The notes under the pieces: model-generated
Database searches by the model: none
What the model was told of the DNA's origin: nothing
Seen by the model: the letters and a program-made list of their open reading frames with translations, nothing else
Program-made: the position numbers and the translations under genes
NCBI GenBank assembly: GCA_020718785.1
Contig: DYRK01000083.1
Coordinates: 1-15,078 of the forward strand
DNA: 15,078 bases
Reading direction: 5' to 3'
Source: Desulfatirhabdium butyrativorans
GTDB lineage: Bacteria > Desulfobacterota > Desulfobacteria > Desulfobacterales > DYRK01
Shown here: positions 6,880 to 12,823 of the stretch, one piece after another
Layout of the letters: each line of letters opens with the position of its first letter
Position numbering within the stretch: position 1 is the stretch's first letter

Positions 6880-7698
6880 TTACTTCAGCGGAACAAATCC
6901 GCTTTCTTTCACAAGTTTCTGTCCTTCGGTCCCCAGAACATAGTCAATGAAATCTTTGATTTCTCCCTCCGGTGCTTTTTGTGTGAACATAAAAAGCGGT
7001 CTGCTGACCGGATAGGTTCCGTCCAGAGCGGTTTTGTCGGTTCCCTGAATTCCGCCGATTGTCAGTGCTTTCACTTCATTTGATACATACCCGAAACCGA
7101 TATAGCCGATGGCATTTTTATTTTTTGCAACCGCGGTCGCCACAGCGCCGTTGGATGCCAGCAGTTGTGCGCCGGGAAACACGCGTTCTTTTTTCATGAC
7201 TTTTTCTTCCCAGACCTCATAGGTTCCCGAAGATGTGTCACGGGAAATCACTACTACCGGGGCATCGGGCCCGCCGATTTCTTTCCAGTTTTTGAATTCG
7301 CCTTTATAAAGGGCTTTAAGCTGATCCATCGTAATATCGCTCAGGGTATTGCTGGGATGAACAACCGGAACAATGCAGTCATACGCGACGGTGTGTTTCA
7401 CCGGATTGACGCCTTTTTCCTTTGCAAGCTCAAGCTCTTTGTCTTTCATATCACGGGAAGAGTCTGCAATATCCGTGGTTCCGTCAATAATCGCTTTGAT
7501 GCCCTCTCCGGAGCCGCCGCCCGATATGCTGATTTTCACCTCGGGTTTGATCTTCATGTACTCTTCAGCTGCTTTCTGAGCAATAGGCAGCACCGTGGTG
7601 GATCCGTTGATTGCGATATCGCCTGCCCAGACAATGCCGGCGGTGAAAATGAATGCCAGCATCGCCGAAACTGCCGCAAAATTCTTCCGTTTTTCCAT
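6880..7698 (-). CDS. pstS: Periplasmic phosphate-binding protein PstS
   Basis: The 272-residue periplasmic receptor captures phosphate and delivers it to PstCA. A signal peptide with KRK, a hydrophobic core and a likely cut after VWA (residue 25) precedes the mature domain. Phosphate-contact segments are NGSTTVLPIA, SISGGGSGEGIKAI and SRDTSSGTYE. Length suits the compact PstS family. The start is preceded by GAGGAG and a closer AAGGA. It is the first gene of the operon, with a Pho-box-like promoter upstream. Confidence 0.96.
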   Translation of the reverse strand: MEKRKNFAAVSAMLAFIFTAGIVWAGDIAINGSTTVLPIAQKAAEEYMKIKPEVKISISGGGSGEGIKAIIDGTTDIADSSRDMKDKELELAKEKGVNPVKHTVAYDCIVPVVHPSNTLSDITMDQLKALYKGEFKNWKEIGGPDAPVVVISRDTSSGTYEVWEEKVMKKERVFPGAQLLASNGAVATAVAKNKNAIGYIGFGYVSNEVKALTIGGIQGTDKTALDGTYPVSRPLFMFTQKAPEGEIKDFIDYVLGTEGQKLVKESGFVPLK

Positions 7699-7749
7699 GT
7701 TCCTTTTTCTCCTCTGTTTTAAAAGTTTAAAAAAATAATAAGCCGCAGA

Positions 7750-7781
7750 GGTGGGTTTCGTTGCGCTTCACCCACCCTGCA
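7750..7781 (+). repeat. REP-like repeat, copy A
   Basis: A 32-base segment matches 11739-11770 in inverted orientation at 30 of 32 bases. It contains GTGGGT and ACCCAC arms around TTGCGC and can fold. It lies between the predicted pstS promoter and pstS, so it would be in the 5' untranslated leader. Similar GTGGGTTGCGTTGCGC-type elements are known as dispersed repeats in several bacterial groups. Confidence 0.7.
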
Positions 7782-7787
7782 ATCGGG

Positions 7788-7841
7788 AATCTAATTGAGA
7801 ATTGTTAGGGAAATATTAGGGAAATATTAGAATTTTGTGAA
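7788..7841 (-). promoter_or_regulatory. Pho-box-like array and promoter for pstS
   Basis: Read on the minus strand, four 7-mers are each followed by a 4-base spacer: TTCACAA (7841-7835), CTAATAT (7830-7824), CTAATAT (7819-7813) and CTAACAA (7808-7802), with spacers AATT, TTCC, TTCC and TTCT. The 7+4 layout and 11-bp period are the architecture of PhoB-binding Pho boxes (E. coli CTGTCAT-type repeats). A possible -10, TAGATT (7793-7788), follows 8 bases after the last repeat. In PhoB promoters the box replaces the -35. The start of transcription would be near 7780. Confidence 0.75.
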
Positions 7842-7933
7842 AAATGAAACTGCGTGAGGGGATCGGATCCGGTTGAAGCTATAACATTTTAAAAATATTC
7901 AGTTATATCTTGCAGGCAGATTTTTTTATCCGG

Positions 7934-9220
7934 TCATCTGTGAAGAAGAATGAGGCTCAGACCGGGCCAGTAAGTAATAACAAGTACCGCGGCAAAGAGA
8001 ACAATCATAAACGGAACTGCGGCACGGCAGAGTTCGCCGATTGATTTGTCAAAGCGGAAACTGGCAATGAAAAGATTCATGCCCACCGGCGGCGTTATAT
8101 AGCCGATCTGCATATTGGCAAGGAATATGATGCCCAGATGGACCGGATCAATTCCGTAACTTTGAGCCACGGGAAGAATCAGAGGAACCATGATGACGAT
8201 TGCGGAAAAGATATCCAAAATCGCGCCGAGAATCAGCAACAGAATATTCAGCAGAATAAGAAAAACAATCTTGTCGCTTACGGCTGCCTGAATGATCCTG
8301 AACAGCCGCATCGGGACTTCCGCGTCAATGAGAAAATTGGTAGAGGCAAGCGACGCGCCGAGAATAAGCAGTATTCCGCCCACCATAATCATGGCATCAC
8401 GCATGATTCCGGGCAGTTGAGAAATGCTGATTTCTTTGTAAACAAAAACTTCGACTGCAAGCACATACATCGCCGTAACCGCGGCAGCTTCGGATACTGC
8501 AAAAAATCCGCTGTAAATGCCTCCGAGAACGAAAATCGGCAGGGGAATTTCCCATAAGGCTTCCCGAAAAGCATTGACTGCTTCTTTGAACGAAAAGCGG
8601 ATCAGCGGGACAGGGTTATGCCGGTTTGCCCAAAGGCTCCAAACTGACAGTAAGACAATCATGAGCAGTCCCGGAAACAGACCTGCCAGAAACAATTCCT
8701 CGATCTTGACCTCTGAGCCTGTATTCATCTGCTGGGCAATTATACCGTAAAGAATCAGCGGCAGGGAAGGCGGCAGCAGCAGTCCCAGACTCCCGGATGC
8801 AGTGACAAGACCGATGCTGAATTTTTCCGGATATCCGGCCTGTGTCAGAGCCGGGTAGAGCAAAGCTCCGAGTGCGACAATAGTGACGCCCGATGCCCCG
8901 GTAAAGGCTGTGAAAAATGCACAGGCAACAAAAGACACTATTGCCAGACCGCCCGGCATCCATCCCAGAAATGCTCGGGTAACTCTCACTAACCGCTCGG
9001 ATGTCCGGCTTTCTCCGAGCAGGTATCCGGCAAAAGTGAACAAAGGCAGAGCAACCAGAACCGGGGTATCGGCAATGCGGTACAGTTCAATGGAAATGAC
9101 CGACAGATCAACATCTGCTGAATAAAACCCGAGCATTGCGCTTGCCAGTATGACGGCAAAAAGCGGCGTGCCGAGAAGGGCAAGCAAAATTAGTATCAGT
9201 ATTGGAATATAGCTTGTCAT
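7934..9220 (-). CDS. dctM: TRAP transporter large permease DctM
   Basis: This 428-residue inner-membrane protein of about 12 helices is the ion-coupled transport subunit of a tripartite ATP-independent periplasmic (TRAP) transporter, typically for C4-dicarboxylates or other organic acids. Family landmarks include ALPLFTFAGYLLGES, FTAFTGASGVTIVALGALL, GLLLPPSLPLILYG and IGYITPPVGMNLF. Its length is standard for the family. It overlaps dctQ by 4 bases (ATGA), implying translational coupling, and its own ribosome-binding site is weak. No DctP receptor is adjacent, so substrate cannot be inferred. Confidence 0.93.
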   Translation of the reverse strand: MTSYIPILILILLALLGTPLFAVILASAMLGFYSADVDLSVISIELYRIADTPVLVALPLFTFAGYLLGESRTSERLVRVTRAFLGWMPGGLAIVSFVACAFFTAFTGASGVTIVALGALLYPALTQAGYPEKFSIGLVTASGSLGLLLPPSLPLILYGIIAQQMNTGSEVKIEELFLAGLFPGLLMIVLLSVWSLWANRHNPVPLIRFSFKEAVNAFREALWEIPLPIFVLGGIYSGFFAVSEAAAVTAMYVLAVEVFVYKEISISQLPGIMRDAMIMVGGILLILGASLASTNFLIDAEVPMRLFRIIQAAVSDKIVFLILLNILLLILGAILDIFSAIVIMVPLILPVAQSYGIDPVHLGIIFLANMQIGYITPPVGMNLFIASFRFDKSIGELCRAAVPFMIVLFAAVLVITYWPGLSLILLHR

Positions 9221-9729
9221 GAGGGATGACTACCTTTAATAGCAGAGCGCATAAAGATTATCGCTGATATGAAATAACGCAGTCCGATCACGAAAAATGC
9301 AAAGGGAATGACTGCTTCGCATATCCAAACGGGAACCTGTGCAAATGCCTTGCTGCCGGATTCCCATTCCATTATCACGAACCGGAATCCGTGGTAAGTG
9401 ACAATCGAACATAATATCGCTGTGAAAAATGCAGTCATGCTGTTTACGAAAATTCTGAAGCGTTCCGGCAAATAGCGTGTGAGAAGATCGATGCTGATAT
9501 GTCTGTTCTGTCTGCTCGCGGCCATGGCTCCCAGAAGTCCGATCCATAAGACCAGAATACGCACCAGCACATCTCCCCATGAAATCCCGGATTCAAACAG
9601 ATTCCTCAGAAATATCTGCGCCACAGACATTCCGATCATAATCAGCAGCAATCCCGCAAGCATTGTGTCTTCTATCCGATAAAGGATTCGGGTGAGAGAT
9701 TCGGAGATTGTTTCAAACATTTTTTTCAT
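9217..9729 (-). CDS. dctQ: TRAP transporter small permease DctQ
   Basis: The 170-residue inner-membrane protein has four predicted helices, with LVRILVLWIGLLGAMAASRQ and RHISIDLLTRYLP in the centre, a typical DctQ pattern. It pairs with DctM. The frame is open to 9768, but the ATG there has no good ribosome-binding site. The ATG at 9729 has GGAG nine bases upstream; an ATG at 9720 with AAGGATG upstream is an alternative. It ends in the ATGA overlap with dctM and lies about 60 bases after a small antitoxin-like gene. Confidence 0.88.
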   Translation of the reverse strand: MKKMFETISESLTRILYRIEDTMLAGLLLIMIGMSVAQIFLRNLFESGISWGDVLVRILVLWIGLLGAMAASRQNRHISIDLLTRYLPERFRIFVNSMTAFFTAILCSIVTYHGFRFVIMEWESGSKAFAQVPVWICEAVIPFAFFVIGLRYFISAIIFMRSAIKGSHPS

Positions 9730-9789
9730 CCTTAAAATCTCCAATTTACAGGAGACGAGATAATTCATAAGCCAGCGTGCGAAGCATCA

Positions 9790-9972
9790 TCATATTCCGC
9801 TGACAACATTGCCGGATTTCAAGTTTTCTTCAGCTTCCTGCACTCTCAAATGAAGCTGGTCATGCCTCAGTTCACAGACTTTTTTGCTGAGAATTTCGGC
9901 TATAACATACCGGTCTTCCGGCGGAAGAAGAGAAATATTCTGAAGAATACTGTTGACAGTCATTATCTGCAT
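9790..9972 (-). CDS. Small antitoxin-like protein of unknown function
   Basis: The 60-residue protein is helical, with SLLPPEDRYVIAEIL followed by a charged helix with QEAEENLKSGNVVSG. This LPPED...EEN..SG pattern resembles small antitoxin-like hypothetical proteins, but I cannot name a family. AAAGGAAA lies seven bases before the ATG, a good site. The stop overlaps an ATGATGATG that opens a frame of only 15 codons, ending at 9746 (MMMLRTLAYELSRLL), possibly the remnant of a partner. The end at SGI may be a truncation. It is the first gene ahead of dctQM and abuts the repeat array. Confidence 0.55.
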   Translation of the reverse strand: MQIMTVNSILQNISLLPPEDRYVIAEILSKKVCELRHDQLHLRVQEAEENLKSGNVVSGI

Positions 9973-10010
9973 AAGCGTTTCCTTTCGTACAAACCGGCTT
10001 AAAATCAGGC

Positions 10011-10653
10011 GAATCAGGGTTCAGACTTTCTCAACTGTCCGAACCCTGATTCAAGGATTAAAGGATTTGCATGATTTCTGTCAAGTCTTTCCGGCAGGCT
10101 GAACACAAATCCTGTCAATCCTTTAATCAGGTGAATCAGGGTTCAGACTTTCCCAACTGTCCGAACCCTGATTCAGGGATTAAAGGATTTGCATGATTTC
10201 TGTCAGGCCTTTCCGGCAGGCTGAACACAAATCCTGCCAATCCTTTAATCAGGTGAATCAGGGTTCAGACTTTCCCAACTGTCCGAACCCTGATTTTCAG
10301 GATTAAAGGATTTGCATGATTTCTGTCAAGTCTTTCCGGCAGGCTGAACACAAATCCTGTCAATCCTTTAATCAGGTGAATCAGGGTTCAGACTTTCTCA
10401 ACTGTCCGAACCCTGATTCAAGGATTAAAGGATTTGCATGATTTCTGTCAGGCCTTTCCGGCAGGCTGAACACAAATCCTGTCAATCCTTTAATCAGGTG
10501 AATCAGGGTTCAGACTTTTTCAACTGTCCGAACCCTGATGAAAGGATTCAAGGATTTGCATGATTTCTGTCAAGCCTTTCCGGCAGGCTGAACACAAATC
10601 CTGTCAATCCTTATAATCCTGATTCAGATAATCAGGTGAATCAGAGTTCAGAC
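10011..10653. repeat. Array of five ~112-bp palindromic units
   Basis: After a half unit (10011-10026) come five units at 10037-10148, 10159-10270, 10281-10393, 10404-10515 and 10526-10653. Each begins GTCCGAACCCTGAT and ends ATCAGGGTTCAGAC (GAGTTCAGAC in the last), so the ends are inverted repeats. The interior has nested arms GGATTAAAGGATTTGC and CAATCCTTTAATC around CCGGCAGGCTGAAC. Gaps between units are exactly 10 bases: TTTCTCAACT, TTTCCCAACT, TTTCCCAACT, TTTCTCAACT and TTTTTCAACT. The start-to-start period is 122-123. Nearly all differences are single substitutions such as CAAGTC/CAGGCC. The fifth unit carries about 16 extra bases near its right end. No credible gene lies inside. Confidence 0.92.
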
Positions 10654-10657
10654 ATTG

Positions 10658-10879
10658 TTATGCCGCAATATTCCATTCTCCTGTCTTTTCCTTCGGACAC
10701 ATGGCTGATTTGACTGCTGCGGAAAAAAATTCGCTTGCATCTAATATTTCTAATAAAACAGGCTTGTCATCTTCGGTAAAATGGACGATGATAGGTCCCA
10801 TTTCTTCAGCAAAATCAACAGGCTCGGAAGAAATTTCGATGAGCATGATATCTTCCTCTTTATTGTATTTCATCTTCAT
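10658..10879 (-). CDS. DUF2283-type small protein, probable module partner
   Basis: A 73-residue protein with the DUF2283 pattern: KYNKEEDIMLIEISSEPVD, then EEMGPIIVHF and KPVLLEILDASEFF. The fold is small and beta-rich; its molecular role is not established. A good AAGGAG site lies about eight bases before the ATG. Its start overlaps the DUF4258 gene by 20 bases, so the two are co-translated. The stop is 4 bases from the right end of the palindrome array. Such pairs are often listed near toxin-antitoxin-type modules; that role is inference. Confidence 0.82.
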   Translation of the reverse strand: MKMKYNKEEDIMLIEISSEPVDFAEEMGPIIVHFTEDDKPVLLEILDASEFFSAAVKSAMCPKEKTGEWNIAA

Positions 10880-11126
10880 ACCGTTTTCTCCTTCCGGGAT
10901 AAAAGGTAATAATTTTTATTTTATCGGAAAAATCTTCAAAAACTACTCTGAGGATATGGTTTTCGTCAATGACTTTCTGAGCTATTTTTCTGTTCCGGTA
11001 GCCGGGTAAGATGATGTCGGGATTCTTTACAGCATCTGATATAATGTCTTTTGTTATGATAAAACCATGCTTTTGTAAAATTGAAAATTTATCTTCAGCA
11101 TGGCTGCTGAAAACAATTTCTCTCAA
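10860..11126 (-). CDS. DUF4258-type protein, possible RelE/BrnT-like toxin
   Basis: The 88-residue basic protein has SSHAEDKFS near the start, GFIITKDIISDAVKNPD in the centre and a final ILRVVFED...IKIITFYPGRRKRYE. That is the DUF4258 layout, distantly related to RelE/BrnT-type mRNA nucleases. It starts at TTG with AAGGAG nine bases upstream; no in-frame ATG exists there. The DUF2283 gene overlaps its end. The conserved H-A-x-x-K and the terminal Y-x-x-R-K-x-Y could be functional residues, but activity is untested. Confidence 0.8.
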   Translation of the reverse strand: MREIVFSSHAEDKFSILQKHGFIITKDIISDAVKNPDIILPGYRNRKIAQKVIDENHILRVVFEDFSDKIKIITFYPGRRKRYEDEIQ

Positions 11127-11148
11127 GATGATTTTCTCCTTTTAAATT

Positions 11149-11308
11149 GTCCGAATCCTGATTTTCAGGATGAAAGAATTTGCGTGATATCTGTCAAGCG
11201 TATTGCGACATATCTGCAAGGATTGTGTGTAAGCAAGATCGCAGAGAACCCGTAATCCCTGCTTAAACACAATCCTTGTAGATGAGGCAACGGCATCAGG
11301 GTTCAGAC
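11149..11308. repeat. 160-bp palindromic element related to the array
   Basis: The ends GTCCGAATCCTGAT (11149-11162) and ATCAGGGTTCAGAC (11295-11308) are inverted and match the ends of the array units at 10037-10653. The left 50 bases follow the array consensus with substitutions. The interior differs: arms at 11212-11235 and 11260-11283 are inverted repeats matching at 22 of 24 bases (core AAGGATTGTGT / ACACAATCCTT). It lies directly upstream of the DUF4258 gene. Confidence 0.8.
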
Positions 11309-11436
11309 AACATCTCACGGGCAATCATGATACACCGTTACACCCCGTTGTTTCAACATCATGTTTTTTTTCTGATAAAAAAATGAAATTTTCATTCAGT
11401 TCCATACAAATCTAAGTTCAGACCACATCCCGCGGA

Positions 11437-11547
11437 TTAAATTTTTCCTGAGCCGTCCGTATCTCCCTCAGCCGCGGCAAGAATGCAGGGCAAACACAGG
11501 ATGATTATCCCCAAAGCCGTTGTTAAAAGTTTTGATTTGCTTTTCAA
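11437..11547 (-). pseudogene. Truncated secreted dockerin-like protein remnant
   Basis: A 36-residue frame starts at TTG, preceded by AAAAAAGGGGG. It encodes a convincing signal peptide: KSKSK, a hydrophobic core with ALGIIILCLPCILA, and a likely cut near AAA. It then runs EGDTDGSGKI, the start of a dockerin/EF-hand calcium loop (DxDxSG), and stops. Dockerin-type domains continue for tens of residues, so the gene looks cut just after the first loop. The truncation point lies next to CCGCGGGATGTGGTCTGAAC on the minus strand, a piece of the local repeat family. It could instead be a tiny peptide. I see no gene in the flanking 11309-11436 or 11548-11738. Confidence 0.5.
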
Positions 11548-11738
11548 TGTATTACCCCCTTTTTTGAATTTAACAGCATAATTTTTCAGACAATCCGAAG
11601 AATAATAAAGCTGATGATATATGCTTTTCGGAAAAAATCAAGAGAATTTTTTCTGCTTATTCTGCCTATATGCAGGAAAATCTTTTTTCTTATGATTTGT
11701 CTGAAAAAAATAATTCTGCCCTGTGACGGATTTTAAAA

Positions 11739-11770
11739 TGCAGGGTGGGTGAAGCGCAACGCAACCCGCC
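11739..11770 (-). repeat. REP-like repeat, copy B
   Basis: It matches copy A (7750-7781) in the opposite orientation with two differences in 32 bases. It lies 12 bases left of the MITE-like element at 11783, in a stretch without genes. Confidence 0.7.
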
Positions 11771-11782
11771 TTTATATTCTTT

Positions 11783-11908
11783 CCACCGTCATAATCTGCA
11801 CTTTCATAATTTTCTGTAAAACGCCAAAAACTTAAAATAGACGCAAATCGTTTTGCCGATAAAACGGTTTGCAAAACCGTTTTACAAAAGCTCAATTTAT
11901 GCCGGTGG
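11783..11908. mobile_element. MITE-like palindromic element, copy 1
   Basis: Left end CCACCGTCATAATCTGCAC and the complement of the right end CCACCGGCATAAATTGAGC are terminal inverted repeats, followed on each side by a TGTAAAACG stretch. Inside is a perfect 23-base hairpin (11861-11883, arm AAAACGGTTT). It encodes no plausible protein. It lies 11 bases after the stop of the beta-barrel gene, where the hairpin may end transcription. Copy 2 is at 14082-14193. No clear target duplication is visible. Confidence 0.7.
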
Positions 11909-11919
11909 TGAGTATATGA

Positions 11920-12801
11920 CTAAAAGGAAAGGCTCCGGTTGACCATCGCCATTGCCCGGACATCCGGCGAAGTGGAAGTCATTCCCGCTCCGACATGAAA
12001 CTTGACTCCCCACTGATCTTTCACATACACCAAGCCCAGTCCCAGTTCCCGAATATCATCGTCCGTATCCTCATCATAGCATGGATTGGAAGGAGAATAA
12101 TTCTCCCGGTTTTTGTTCTCATTGCTGATGAATTCCAAATACGAAGTCATTGTCTCGGAAATCTGATATTCCGCGGTGAGTCCAAGAAAAAAGGTTTTGT
12201 CCTCGATATACTCCAGATCGGTATCCACATAATTGATTCCCAGATTTACCGCAAAGCAGAAAGGATTGCGCCTCAGTCCCAGAAGTAAATTGAAGCCGTA
12301 TGCCGAGTCATCTTCGGTGGGATTGTAGAGATAGATATCGCCGATGGATTTGTCTCTGTTCCCTGTGGGAATGAGCATATACGGCATCACAGAAAGGTCC
12401 AGCGGCATTCCTTTTTCCTGATCCAGAATATGCACCTTTGCGCCCAGAAACACATCGCCGATGCCTTTCTCATCTTTCTCGAAATCCGTATTTTCCCAGT
12501 ATTCCCAATGAGTAGCAACAGATGCCTCCCACCATTTCCCGTCCCCGTAAGTCAGACTTGCAGGTACATACCACACATAGCCGTCTCTGCAATTAAGGTT
12601 GTCATCGCGGAACAGGTTTCCGCTCTCAAACAAGGAATACATGCCGCCGATCTGAATGTGCAGACCGTCCGCAGGCAAGGGTGAATAGGTGTAGGCATAA
12701 CCCTTCATTCCGTAAAGTGCGATATTTTCATCTCCCCCTGCGCGGAACGGGATAAAAAGTATGACTATCACAGACAATATCATCGCTTTTAAGCAGTTCA
12801 T
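11920..12801 (-). CDS. Outer-membrane beta-barrel protein
   Basis: The 293-residue protein has an N-terminal signal peptide (about 1-22) and alternating hydrophobic/polar strands with many aromatic residues (YVWYVPASLTYG, WWEASVATHWEYW, FFLGLTAEYQISETM). It ends in phenylalanine (VNRSLSF), the usual outer-membrane barrel terminus. The pattern suggests an eight-to-twelve strand barrel similar to MetA-pathway/transporter-type outer-membrane proteins, but I cannot assign the family firmly. GAGAGG lies upstream of the ATG. It starts 22 bases after the OmpA-fusion stop, so they are one operon. A loop rich in Asp (DEDTDDDI) may bind calcium. Confidence 0.8.
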   Translation of the reverse strand: MNCLKAMILSVIVILFIPFRAGGDENIALYGMKGYAYTYSPLPADGLHIQIGGMYSLFESGNLFRDDNLNCRDGYVWYVPASLTYGDGKWWEASVATHWEYWENTDFEKDEKGIGDVFLGAKVHILDQEKGMPLDLSVMPYMLIPTGNRDKSIGDIYLYNPTEDDSAYGFNLLLGLRRNPFCFAVNLGINYVDTDLEYIEDKTFFLGLTAEYQISETMTSYLEFISNENKNRENYSPSNPCYDEDTDDDIRELGLGLVYVKDQWGVKFHVGAGMTSTSPDVRAMAMVNRSLSF

Positions 12802-12823
12802 ATTTTTTTCCTCTCATAGCTGT

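Noticed and set aside
7165..7722. 185-residue plus-strand open frame
   Set aside because: It is antisense to pstS; the Phe/His-rich composition is typical of a shadow frame.
10011..10653. CRISPR array
   Set aside because: Units are about 112 bp and palindromic, the 10-bp spacers are nearly identical rather than unique, and no cas genes are present.
10011..11308. Integron attC sites around a toxin-antitoxin cassette
   Set aside because: Size and palindromy fit, but the end motifs (TCCGAAC and GTTCAGA) do not match the RYYYAAC and GTTRRRY core sites, the units abut without genes, and no integrase is visible.
11142..11324. 60-residue minus-strand open frame
   Set aside because: It lies wholly within the 160-bp palindrome and has no recognisable protein features.
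11638..11895. 85-residue minus-strand open frame
   Set aside because: It translates the MITE-like and REP-like repeats, has no ribosome-binding site, and its sequence is explained by the repeats.
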